DNA from: Rhizobium sp.
GTDB lineage: Bacteria; Pseudomonadota; Alphaproteobacteria; Rhizobiales; Rhizobiaceae
Direction: 5' to 3'
DNA: 41,589 nt
Assembly: GCA_029865825.1 (NCBI GenBank)
Contig: JARXAQ010000316.1
Coordinates: 1-41,589 of the forward strand
Shown: in pieces, positions 23,343 through 30,414 of the stretch
How the letters are laid out: each line of letters begins with the position of its first letter
How positions within the stretch are numbered: position 1 is the first letter of the stretch
Translations under genes and position numbers: made by a program
The notes under the pieces: generated by a model
Database searches by the model: none
Told to the model about the DNA's origin: nothing
What the model saw: the letters and a program-made list of their open reading frames with translations, nothing else

Positions 23343-23969
23343 GTGCCTGATATTGATGTCCTCCTTGGATTTGTTGTCGCCGTCTTCATCTTGTCGGTAA
23401 CGCCCGGACCTGATTTCGCCCTTATTGTCAGCAGAGCGATGGGGCAGGGGAAAGCGTCAGCTCTGCTCACAGTCTGTGGCTTTGCTTTGGCTGGCCTTAT
23501 CCAGGTTCCGCTGGTTGCTATGGGAGTAGGCTCCCTAGTCGATGCCTATCCCATACTCTTCGATCTCATCCGAGTGTTGGGCGGTGCCTACCTTATCTGG
23601 CGTGGTGTAAATCTGCTTCGCCATAGGGACTCGCCTCACGGAGACTTGGCCGAGGAGATCGCGATCATTCCGGCACATGCCGTGCGCGACGGCTTCATTG
23701 CATCGCTGACCAATCCCAAGGGCCTCATGTTCATGACTGCTCTGCTGCCGCAGTTCGTTGACGCTAGTGGCGGAAATCACGGGCTCCAGCTTCTCGTATT
23801 CGGCTTGATTATGAAGCTCACCGCCTTCCTGTCAGAAGCTTCCATCGCATTGGCAGCCAGCGCCATCTCACGTGACCTCCGGCGCTATCCGAAGCTCATT
23901 GTCATGCAGGACAGGCTCTCCGCAATGGTCATGATCGGATTGGGGCTTCATCTCGCATTTCGTCGGTAG
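23343..23969 (+). CDS. LysE/RhtB-family exporter
   Basis: A 208-residue membrane protein of the LysE/RhtB type with six predicted helices. FILSVTPGPDFALIVSRAMG has the conserved TPGPD/N motif near residue 20, LIRVLGGAYLIWRGVNLLRH matches GxxYLxxxG, and SLTNPKGLMFMTALLPQFVD is the NPK...PQF block. The start is GTG 23343. It lies three bases after the TSUP gene, with a GNAT gene before, so the operon encodes two exporters plus an acetyltransferase, a combination that fits amino-acid or amine detoxification. Confidence 0.92.
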   Translation: MPDIDVLLGFVVAVFILSVTPGPDFALIVSRAMGQGKASALLTVCGFALAGLIQVPLVAMGVGSLVDAYPILFDLIRVLGGAYLIWRGVNLLRHRDSPHGDLAEEIAIIPAHAVRDGFIASLTNPKGLMFMTALLPQFVDASGGNHGLQLLVFGLIMKLTAFLSEASIALAASAISRDLRRYPKLIVMQDRLSAMVMIGLGLHLAFRR

Positions 23970-24178
23970 GCATTTGAGTCTGCCAAGTGGTGACGGCGTA
24001 CGTTCCCTCAGCCGATCAAGGCCATGGTTAGTATATGAGCGCGATGAAAGCCCCACTTGTTGATTATGGAAGGGCGGGCCATTCCGTGATCAACAGTTAG
24101 AGGCAACTGTCTTTGCGCATCCCGCAGGCATTCGGGACATCCTGAAGCATATCGCCATAGCAAATTCGCGGCCGGCAT

Positions 24179-24331
24179 ATGCGGGTTGTCGGTTCGGCGC
24201 TTGCGGCTCTTCTGCTTGCCACTCTCGGTGTCGGCTTTGGGCTTGGATATACGGAAGCTCGTATGCAGGCCTTGGAGTCTACTGTGATTGGCTTGGTAAC
24301 TAGAGACCTGATGATGGGAGATTGGCAGTGA
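24179..24331 (+). pseudogene. Decayed copy of the anti-sigma-like membrane protein (C-terminal part)
   Basis: A 50-codon frame, MRVVGSALAALLLATLGVGF then GLGYTEARMQALES...GDWQ, aligns with the C-terminal half of the intact protein at 20203-20589 (LLGSACAALLLLTIGTGFGL then GYADARMEALQ...GEFQ). The N-terminal cytoplasmic part is not recoverable with confidence; HLL..YG words near 24055 may be a trace. It is on the opposite strand from the intact gene, about 3.6 kb away. The ORF track lists nothing on this strand here. Confidence 0.75.
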
Positions 24332-24694
24332 GAAAAAACTCAGAATCATCCCATCACTCCTCGGAGTGTCATTGTTGGGCATTGTCTTCGGTGTGGCGTA
24401 TTATTGGGGTGATCGTAATGCGACGAAGGAGTGATTGATTGAACGGGCCGCTCTCCACTCCCGCCTGAAACTTAGCAGCAACTTGCTACGGAAATATCTG
24501 CCACGAGTGACGAACTTCGGCCTCTGGTGCTTGAACTGCGATCGGCTCGTCAGGCAATGATTCAGGCGCTTACTGCAAAACCGCTCGATGAACCAACTGT
24601 GAACGCACAAGCCGCCACGGTTCGGCAAAAGGCGACTGCACTTCAATAAGCCTACCAGAACATTCTGGTCGAGGCAGCTAGGCCACCGCACTAA
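24328..24694 (+). pseudogene. Decayed copy of the Spy/CnrX-like sensor gene
   Basis: Frames concatenated give LRIIPSLLGVSLLGIVFGVA, YYWGDRNATKE*LIERAAL, then (after a frameshift) DELRPLVLELRSARQAMIQA, LTAKPLDEPTVNAQAA, TVRQKATALQ*AYQNILVEA. These align along the whole intact sensor (19838-20206), including YYWGE...WLIERAAL and ELRPLIRQLRVTRQ. The damage is a frameshift in an A6 run near 24332, TGA for Trp at 24432-24434, a mid-gene frameshift near 24500 and a TAA. It keeps the overlapping order with the preceding remnant. No decayed sigma gene was found upstream. Confidence 0.85.
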
Positions 24695-24866
24695 AGGAAC
24701 CTCAAAGTGAATGCAGCCGGCTCAGGTTGGAGCAACCAACAAATTCAACGACTGAAAGGTTCACCACAGTGCGTATTCATCTCGACGGCAAGATCAGCTA
24801 GGTGGTGTGAGAAGAAGGCCGCGGGCAATTGATTGACTTCGTCGAGCCGCGGCATCCAGTTTCGGC

Positions 24867-25727
24867 CTAGTGGCTCAGGTTCAGTCTGCTCGTTAGAACG
24901 TCACTCAGCGAAGAGTTGCCGCGGATGAAGGTCCCGATCTCAGGATCGAAAGGAATCTGCCCTCGATTGATTGCTGAGTACATGGCCTGCAACTCGGTTG
25001 CGAACGAGGTCCCGATTCCCATTTGCTGATGAAATGGACCGATCTCGTGTTCTGCCAATTCGTGTATCATCACTGGCCTACCAACCTTACTCGCAATCAG
25101 ATCTCTGACCATCTGCTCCGAATATCTCCTGGGACCAACGATGTTGTATATCCCTGTCTTGATACCAACAAGGCAGTCGACGACTGCCTCTCCGACGTCA
25201 TTTGTCGCCACGCATTCTATCTCGAGAGACGCTGGTGAGATCATTGCCGGAAGATTCCCGCTGGCAATTGCTTCCCCTGCGTACGGTAGCCAGCTTTCCA
25301 TGAAGTACGCAGACCTAAGAATTGCCAACCGGGCATCAGTCTTTCGCAGCTCTCGTTCAAAGGTGTTCAACGTGGCGACGATGCCAACGCCGCTGGCGAG
25401 GTGTGCACCTTCCGAGGATAGTGCGACCACATGGGGCACTCTGGCGTCGCAAATGGCCTCAGCGACGCACTTGGAAAGCTTCTCTGATTCGTGGAAGACA
25501 TTTTCCGCATCGGGGTTCGCGGGATTCAGCACGAAAACACCCTTGGCTCCAGTGAACGCATCAGCAAGGGCGCGAGTGTTGAGCGCATCGACTTCAAGCC
25601 ATTCGATCGTTGGATGCCGGGTGTCCAAGGATCGTCGGCTGAGAGCTCGACATGCAAGATTTCTGCGCTCAAGCGCGCTTAAGACGGCCCTGCCGACGTT
25701 TCCTGTTGCACCCATTACAACGAACAT
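24867..25727 (-). CDS. NmrA-like NAD(P)-binding protein (atypical SDR)
   Basis: A 286-residue Rossmann protein. MFVVMGATGNVGRAVLSALE holds the GATGNVG nucleotide loop, followed by VDALNTRALADAFTGAKGVF and VVALSSEGAH, and IYNIVGPRRYSEQMVRDLIA in the C-terminal part. The active-site YxxxK of classical SDRs is not evident, as in NmrA/NmrA-like reductases and sensors. GGAGG lies seven bases before ATG 25727. It stands alone upstream of the IS66 fragment on the minus strand. Its role may be redox sensing or reduction of a quinone-like compound; neither can be read from the sequence. Confidence 0.88.
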   Translation of the reverse strand: MFVVMGATGNVGRAVLSALERRNLACRALSRRSLDTRHPTIEWLEVDALNTRALADAFTGAKGVFVLNPANPDAENVFHESEKLSKCVAEAICDARVPHVVALSSEGAHLASGVGIVATLNTFERELRKTDARLAILRSAYFMESWLPYAGEAIASGNLPAMISPASLEIECVATNDVGEAVVDCLVGIKTGIYNIVGPRRYSEQMVRDLIASKVGRPVMIHELAEHEIGPFHQQMGIGTSFATELQAMYSAINRGQIPFDPEIGTFIRGNSSLSDVLTSRLNLSH

Positions 25728-25917
25728 GTTTCATCCTCCAGAACGTCCATAATCAAATCTCCTGCGCCTTGTTGCAGGTCCTCTCTGCCGATGGACTGAT
25801 CGGCCAAGGGGCATACGGCATGTGAGGACTAATTGCACGGACGGGTTCTTGGCGTCTTGAACGGAATTGAAGCCTATTCGCGAAGTGAGAAGTTATGGGC
25901 CGACAACGACCTGAAAC

Positions 25918-26314
25918 GTAACCGGTGTTCTTCCCCCACATTGTCTGCAGGCTTCTGATCTGGGATCGAAGCTCCATGGATGAGAGACAAGGAGTTTCTC
26001 CATGGAGAGTACGTTGGAGGTTCTCACAGCGCGACGGAGTAGGCGTGAGGCACATCGCCAATGGCCTGACGATGTCAAGGCGCGGATCGTTTCGGAGAGC
26101 TTGCGACCGGGCGTAACGGTGAATGAAGTCGCGGGGCGCTACGGGCTGAAGGCCAACCACCTGTCGTCGTGGCGCACGCTGGCGCGGCAGGGCAAGCTGG
26201 TGTTGCCTGAGCCTGAGGACGCAGTCGAGTTTGCGGCAGTGGTTGTCGGGACGCCCGCGCCGGAGTCGCCGACGGTCAAAGCCGTCTCCCGGACCGAGAT
26301 CGTGGTTGGTGGAG
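25918..26314 (+). mobile_element. IS66-family left-end fragment
   Basis: It begins with GTAACCGGTG, which resembles the GTAA end of IS66 elements, and contains most of the IS66 orfA (26002 onward). It is cut off by the IS3 element at 26315. The second and third IS66 genes and the right end are absent. Confidence 0.7.
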
Positions 26315-26355
26315 TGCACCCCGTTTCACCGGACAAGTCGGCTAGTTTGATTTAG
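26002..26355 (+). pseudogene. IS66 TnpA (orfA), truncated by IS3 insertion
   Basis: The first 105 residues are IS66 TnpA: MESTLEVLTARRSRREAHRQ, WPDDVKARIVSESLRPGVTV, NEVAGRYGLKANHLSSWRTL with a helix-turn-helix, ending AVSRTEIVVGG. AAGGAG lies seven bases before the ATG. From 26315 the frame continues into the IS3 end and stops at 26355, so the last 13 residues or so are foreign. The normal C-terminus (VVGSVTIRLEE...) is missing. Without tnpB and tnpC the fragment cannot move. Confidence 0.8.
26315..26342. repeat. IS3 terminal inverted repeat (left)
   Basis: The first bases are TGCACCCCGTTTCACCGGAC, running to AAGTCGGC. It matches the other end at about 23 of 28 positions and marks the exact edge of the element. 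Confidence 0.8.
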
Positions 26356-27169
26356 CCCTGATGAACTGCCGAGGGGAAGCCATCTTGAGCGCGGAATGAG
26401 GATGGATTTCATTGTAGTCCTCGATCGATCCGTCGATGAGCCGGAGCGCCGTTTCGGCGTCCGGTAGTGCTGCGATGCGGATATAGTCCCCCTTCAGGGT
26501 TTTGACGAAGGCTTCCGACATGCCGTTCGACTGCGGACTGGCCACCGGCGTGAAGCAAGGCGTCAGATTGAGCGCCTGGGCAAAGAGCCTCGTGTCCCTC
26601 GCGGTGTAAGTCGAGCCATTGTCCGAGAGATGCTCGATTGCGTGCGGGGCTCTGGTCGCCGCGAAGCGCTTCTCGACTGCCTCCAGCATCATGTCGCGCA
26701 CGTCAGAGCCGGAGATGCCCGCATTGGCGACCGCCGTCCAGGCGATGATCTCCCGGTCGAAAGCATCGATGATGAAGGCGAGACGAATGACCTCGCCGTT
26801 CCAGCAGGTGAACTCCAGCCCATCCGAGCACCAGCGCAAGTTTGAGCGCATCACCATGACCTTGCCGTCATGGATACGGCCCTTGCGAACTGCCGTATGC
26901 TTCTCCAGCAGCATGGCGTGGTTGCCCATGATGCGATGAACCCGTTTGGCGTTGACGATAGGCTTATCGGCGGCTCGCCTCTCGCGATTGAGGAGCGCGG
27001 CGATCCGCCGATAGCCATAGGTTGGCCTTTGATCCACCAGCCTGCGGATGATGGGCAGAAGCTCTGCATCCTCGGCCTTGTGATAGGACCCGCGCGGCTT
27101 TGATCTGCCTTTCAGCCGCTCGACGAGGTTGGAACGGGATACGCCCAGCGTGTCTGCGACGGACTTCAT
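26342..27169 (-). CDS. IS3-family transposase OrfB (DDE integrase)
   Basis: A 275-residue DDE transposase core of the IS2 subgroup. RPTYGYRRIAALLNRERR is the HTH_21 region. The catalytic Asp are in WCSDGLEFTCWNGEVIRLAF and HLSDNGSTYTA, and the Glu in SNGMSEAFVKTLKGDY. It ends EIHPHSALKMASPRQFI. It is normally made only as an OrfAB fusion through a -1 shift on the A7 run in orfA. The upstream extension in this frame, TDIAAHLVAEGRFP, joins directly to the MKSVADTLG start, which supports the fusion. No frameshift or stop was seen. Confidence 0.93.
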   Translation of the reverse strand: MKSVADTLGVSRSNLVERLKGRSKPRGSYHKAEDAELLPIIRRLVDQRPTYGYRRIAALLNRERRAADKPIVNAKRVHRIMGNHAMLLEKHTAVRKGRIHDGKVMVMRSNLRWCSDGLEFTCWNGEVIRLAFIIDAFDREIIAWTAVANAGISGSDVRDMMLEAVEKRFAATRAPHAIEHLSDNGSTYTARDTRLFAQALNLTPCFTPVASPQSNGMSEAFVKTLKGDYIRIAALPDAETALRLIDGSIEDYNEIHPHSALKMASPRQFIRAKSN

Positions 27170-27555
27170 CGGGAACCGTCCTTCGGCAACAAGATGGGCC
27201 GCGATATCCGTTTTTTTGAGTCTGCTTTGGACAAGGCTTCGCGGAGGATTTCGACCTCCATCGTCTTGCGGCCGAGCATGCGCTCCAGCTCGCGAACGCG
27301 GTCCTCCAGCTTTTTAACTTCCGAATTGCCGACCACCGGCTCGTCAGAATCCACGGCTGCAGCACCTCCCTCACTCAAGAGCCTGCGCCACCGGTAAAGC
27401 AAATTGGGCGCAACGCCATGGCGGCGAGCAGCCGAAGACACCGTCTCGCCAGGTTCAAAACTCTGCTCAATGATTGTCAGCTTCTGCTCGGTTGTCCACC
27501 GTCTGCGGCGGACATCACCCGTCAGCAATTCAACGTGTCGATACTCGTTAGACAT
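27166..27555 (-). CDS. IS3-family OrfA (HTH and leucine zipper)
   Basis: A 129-residue OrfA. The HTH lies at about residues 18-55 (RRRWTTEQKLTIIEQSFEPG, VSSAARRHGVAPNLLYRWRR), followed by a coiled coil or leucine zipper at about 78-110 (VKKLEDRVRELERMLGRKTM, EVEILREAL). The run ADSKKRIS contains the A7 slip site (AAAAAAA, 27211-27217) where -1 frameshifting leads into OrfB. orfA alone acts as a regulator and DNA-binding partner of the transposase. Confidence 0.93.
   Translation of the reverse strand: MSNEYRHVELLTGDVRRRRWTTEQKLTIIEQSFEPGETVSSAARRHGVAPNLLYRWRRLLSEGGAAAVDSDEPVVGNSEVKKLEDRVRELERMLGRKTMEVEILREALSKADSKKRISRPILLPKDGSR
27211..27217 (-). promoter_or_regulatory. Programmed -1 frameshift site (A7)
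   Basis: On the minus strand TCA AAA AAA CGG can slip to AAA AAA ACG, moving from the orfA frame into the frame TDIAAHLVAEG that runs on into OrfB. This is the usual IS3-family arrangement for making the OrfAB transposase. Confidence 0.75.
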
Positions 27556-27595
27556 AAGCCTGTCCTCAAGCCTGTGCTTGAGCCTTTCTGCTTAT

Positions 27596-27623
27596 GCCGA
27601 CTGTCCGGTCGAAATGGGGGGCA
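27596..27623. repeat. IS3 terminal inverted repeat (right)
   Basis: GCCGACTGTCCGGTCGAAAT then GGGGGGCA; its reverse complement aligns with the left end. It sits directly against the fragment of another IS. Confidence 0.8.
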
Positions 27624-27797
27624 GTTCAAATACATCATCGTAGGCATCGAGGAGGCGCAGGAATTCGCCACGCAGTGGCTATGGACCTACAACAATGAAC
27701 GGCCCAATATGGGGATCGGCGGCATAACACCCGCACAGGAACTGAGAATGGCCGCGTGAATTCTACTGCCGAGCCCCGTTAAAAACGGGGGGATTAC
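27624..27797 (+). mobile_element. 3' end of a second IS3-group element
   Basis: It encodes the end of an OrfB on the plus strand, FKYIIVGIEEAQEFATQWLW then TYNNERPNMGIGGITPAQEL RMAA, stopping at 27759. This is the C-terminal integrase signature of IS3-group elements. It is followed by CCCCGTTaaaAACGGGGGGATTA, which looks like the terminal inverted repeat and hairpin. The 5' part is missing. The ORF track shows it fused to unrelated sequence as 27418-27759. Confidence 0.8.
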
Positions 27798-27942
27798 CCA
27801 ACCATATCATTGTTCTGGCCCTTTATCCTCAAGCACGGGCTGCAGATCAGGCGCTTCCTGTGGGGCGGAACCAGGCGGCTGGGTTCAACCGGCGCAACAC
27901 GAGACCACCCCGGCACGCGCGAAAGCATACTGCTCCGAAAAA

Positions 27943-27962
27943 TTAATTGACTAATTAATTAG
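27943..27962. promoter_or_regulatory. TetR operator candidate, site 1
   Basis: TTAATTGACTAATTAATTAG lies 82 bp upstream of the permease start. It fits yTAATT-N8-AATTAr and aligns base for base with sites 2 (29701) and 3 (34944). The third copy is in front of the TetR gene, so this is probably the operator for the permease. Confidence 0.7.
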
Positions 27963-28043
27963 ACTGTGTGACGATTTTGCTAAGGCTGTTAGGGCGCGAA
28001 AAAAGGCTGGCCCTGCCATTTGCACAGCCAAAATGAGGGAACA

Positions 28044-29675
28044 ATGACAACGGACATCGACAGCCATGCCCCCGGGGGGCATGGGCTAAATCTTCATCGT
28101 ACGATTACGTGGAAACACGCCTTCTGGCTGGCAGCAGGCGCACCGGCTCTAGTCTTGTTTACACTTGGCCCTGTGTCGTCGACAGTTGGCCCGCTCTCGC
28201 CAGTGGTCTGGATCGTCTCGGCGTGCTGCGCTCTGCTTCAGGCCTTCGCTTACGCCGAGATTTCGGGGATGTTTCCCAACAAGTCGGGGGGCGCTTCAGT
28301 ATTCGGTGCGGTCGCCTGGGTGCGCTACGGCAAAATTCTCGGGCCGATCTCGGTTTGGGTCAACTGGCTGGCTTGGTCGCCCGTTATTGCCATAGGTGTC
28401 AGCTTGGCGGGTTATTACCTCATCGACATACTGTTTGCCGCGGGAGCCCCCGCGCGCCAATGGGAGATCACTCTTGTCAACCTCGGGTTTTTGCAGGAGG
28501 GTCTGCGCTTGCGCATCGACGCCGTCTATCTCGCGGCCTGGCTGATGGTGCTGATCGTGTTCGGCATACAGCATCGCGGCATTTTGCGAGCAGCTCGCGC
28601 TCAGATCGCGCTTGCTGTCGTGGCGCTCATCCCGCTGTTTGCTATTGCCCTCAGTCCGTTGTTAACCGATTCCTTCGACTGGTCAAACCTGTTCCCTCTC
28701 TTGCCGCTATTGCCCTCGTCTGATGGTCAAGTGCACTACGCGCAATGGGACGGTCTGGGGGTCTCCATCTTGCTCGCAGCGTTTTTTGGTGCTTCCTACG
28801 CGACCTACCCATTCGAGACGGCAGTCTGTTACACGCGAGAATTTCGCGACCCCGGCAAGGATACCTATCGGGCGATCATGTCGGCGGGAATATTGGCACT
28901 CTTGGTCTTCTCGATCGTGCCGCTCGCGTTTCAGGGTGTGTTGGGCGTGGAGGCACTGCTGGCCCCCGGCATCATTAGCGGCACCGAGATCGGATCGGCG
29001 ATGGCCACGATGGTCGGTGGTGGCGTCATTACCAAGACCATCATTGTCGGCTTTCTGATCATGACGCTTCTATTCAGCGTGTCGACAGCAATGGCCGGGT
29101 CATCCCGCACGCTTTATCAAGGCGGTGTCGACGGTTGGCTGCCGCGCTATCTCGGACGCGTAAATAACAAAGGCGCGCCTGTGGCGGCTATGATGACCGA
29201 TCTCGTGTTCAACATGCTGCTCTTGTTGCTGAACGACATCATTTTCCTGCTCGTTGTCTCCAACGTTACTTACTTGTTTTTCGTTTTTATGAACCTGCAG
29301 TCGGGCTGGTTGCACCGTATCGACCGGCCGACGACACCCCGCCCATATCGCGCGCCTGATTGGCTTATTGCAGTCGGTGCGATGCTTGGTTTCGTCAACA
29401 TGTTCCTCCTGGGGGCGGGGGGAGCATTCTGGGCGCCCAGTGCGCTGGCAGTGGGCGTCTTCGCCTCGCTGATGATCTTGCCGGTGTTCTGGTGGCGGCA
29501 CTATGTCCAGGATGGAGGCGTGTTTCCAAATCAGATGGAAGACGACATGCACCTTCGGGCATCCGGCATGGATCAGCCGCAAACACGCGCCGGAATGTTG
29601 CCTTACGCGGCATTGCTGGGAGGAGGTATGATGGCAGTGGCGGGGTATTGGTTCGTCGCTTCGCATGTATCTTAA
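28044..29675 (+). CDS. APC-superfamily amino-acid/amine permease
   Basis: A 543-residue inner-membrane permease with about 12 helices. The first lies in residues about 20-45 (KHAFWLAAGAPALVLFTLGP), and the opening segment with ISGMFPNKSGGASVFGAVAW holds the family's conserved E-x-PNKSGG motif. FFGASYATYPFETAVCYTRE and SRTLYQGGVDGWLPRYLGRV are further APC landmarks. ATG 28044 has GAGGGA five bases upstream; the track start at 28020 has none. The length is longer than most APC proteins, because of a hydrophilic insert near residues 485-515. It is first in the cluster with a flavoprotein, a ligase and DUF1116, and is preceded by the TetR site 1. Confidence 0.9.
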   Translation: MTTDIDSHAPGGHGLNLHRTITWKHAFWLAAGAPALVLFTLGPVSSTVGPLSPVVWIVSACCALLQAFAYAEISGMFPNKSGGASVFGAVAWVRYGKILGPISVWVNWLAWSPVIAIGVSLAGYYLIDILFAAGAPARQWEITLVNLGFLQEGLRLRIDAVYLAAWLMVLIVFGIQHRGILRAARAQIALAVVALIPLFAIALSPLLTDSFDWSNLFPLLPLLPSSDGQVHYAQWDGLGVSILLAAFFGASYATYPFETAVCYTREFRDPGKDTYRAIMSAGILALLVFSIVPLAFQGVLGVEALLAPGIISGTEIGSAMATMVGGGVITKTIIVGFLIMTLLFSVSTAMAGSSRTLYQGGVDGWLPRYLGRVNNKGAPVAAMMTDLVFNMLLLLLNDIIFLLVVSNVTYLFFVFMNLQSGWLHRIDRPTTPRPYRAPDWLIAVGAMLGFVNMFLLGAGGAFWAPSALAVGVFASLMILPVFWWRHYVQDGGVFPNQMEDDMHLRASGMDQPQTRAGMLPYAALLGGGMMAVAGYWFVASHVS

Positions 29676-29700
29676 CGATCGACAGACCCTCAGCCAATAA

Positions 29701-29720
29701 CTAATTGCTCAGTTAATTAA
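29701..29720. promoter_or_regulatory. TetR operator candidate, site 2
   Basis: CTAATTGCTCAGTTAATTAA lies 15 bp upstream of the flavoprotein start and 25 bp after the permease stop. It fits the same yTAATT-N8-AATTAr dyad. It implies a second promoter inside the cluster. Confidence 0.7.
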
Positions 29721-29735
29721 CAAAGGAACAACCAC

Positions 29736-30368
29736 ATGAGAACTTTTGTGCTCTGCGGAAGCCCCCGCCGAAACGGAAATTCGGCGATATTGGCCCAAGA
29801 GGTGGTCAGGGGTCTTGAGGAAGAAGGTCATGACGTTCAGATGGAATATGCATCGGACGTGCTCGGCGGATTTCTCAAGGATTGCCGTACCTGCCGCGAT
29901 GCCCATGGCGAGTGCTCGATCGAGGATAATTTCGGCCAGGCGTTCCTCGACAAGATGCTGCCTGCTACGGGCTTCATTATTGCCACGCCAGTCTATTGGT
30001 ATGGCATGTCGGGGCTTGCCAAGACCTTCTTCGACCGCATGTTTTGCTACGTCGCGGCATCGCATCCGAAGTCCGAAAGCGTGGTGTCCGGCCTGCTCGG
30101 AAAGCGCATCGGGCTAGTACTGTCCTCTGAGGAGACCTTCCCCAGTGTTGCTGCGGGGATCGTCCATCAGATGCAGGAATATGCACGCTACACTCGGTCG
30201 ACTTTTGTTGGCGTTGTGCACGGCTATGGCAATGCCCGCGGCGACGTCCATCGCGACCCCGGCGCGCCTACTGCCGATGCATTAGAATTCGGACGCAACT
30301 TCTACCAGCGCCACGCCACCGACTACCAAATTGACACGCCACGCTCTGGCCGCGTCTGGCCGATTTGA
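29736..30368 (+). CDS. Flavodoxin-fold NADPH-dependent FMN reductase-like protein
   Basis: A 210-residue flavoprotein. TFVLCGSPRRNGNSAILAQE is the FMN-phosphate loop (GSPRxxGNS), and IIATPVYWYGMSGLAKTFFD has the PVYWYGMS flavin contact. Between them DCRTCRDAHGECSIEDNF has four closely spaced cysteines, like the iron-sulfur-flavoprotein family, although only the first pair is in CxxC form. AAAGGA lies eight bases before the ATG. It probably reduces a substrate or supplies electrons to the pathway. The gene is framed by operator site 2 and the ligase gene 46 bp downstream. Confidence 0.88.
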   Translation: MRTFVLCGSPRRNGNSAILAQEVVRGLEEEGHDVQMEYASDVLGGFLKDCRTCRDAHGECSIEDNFGQAFLDKMLPATGFIIATPVYWYGMSGLAKTFFDRMFCYVAASHPKSESVVSGLLGKRIGLVLSSEETFPSVAAGIVHQMQEYARYTRSTFVGVVHGYGNARGDVHRDPGAPTADALEFGRNFYQRHATDYQIDTPRSGRVWPI

Positions 30369-30414
30369 CCGTAATTCACCCGCTGTTCAAAGACCAAACA
30401 ACCGAGGAACTGTT

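Larger units (their letters stand above)
26315..27623 (-). mobile_element. Complete IS3-family element (IS2-like), about 1.3 kb
   Basis: A 1309-bp element with 28-base imperfect terminal inverted repeats at 26315-26342 (TGCACCCCGTTTCACCGGAC...) and 27596-27623 (read inwards TGCCCCCCATTTCGACCGGA...). It holds orfA and orfB in overlapping frames on the minus strand, joined by an A7 slippery run. The flanks (TGGAG on the left, GTTCA on the right) show no target duplication, so the ends were altered after insertion. All coding parts look intact, so it may still be mobile. Confidence 0.88.

Noticed and set aside
26964-27374. 136-codon minus-strand ORF inside the IS3 element
   Set aside because: It is the third frame of orfA/orfB. 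The -1 slip leads to the OrfB frame, not to this one.
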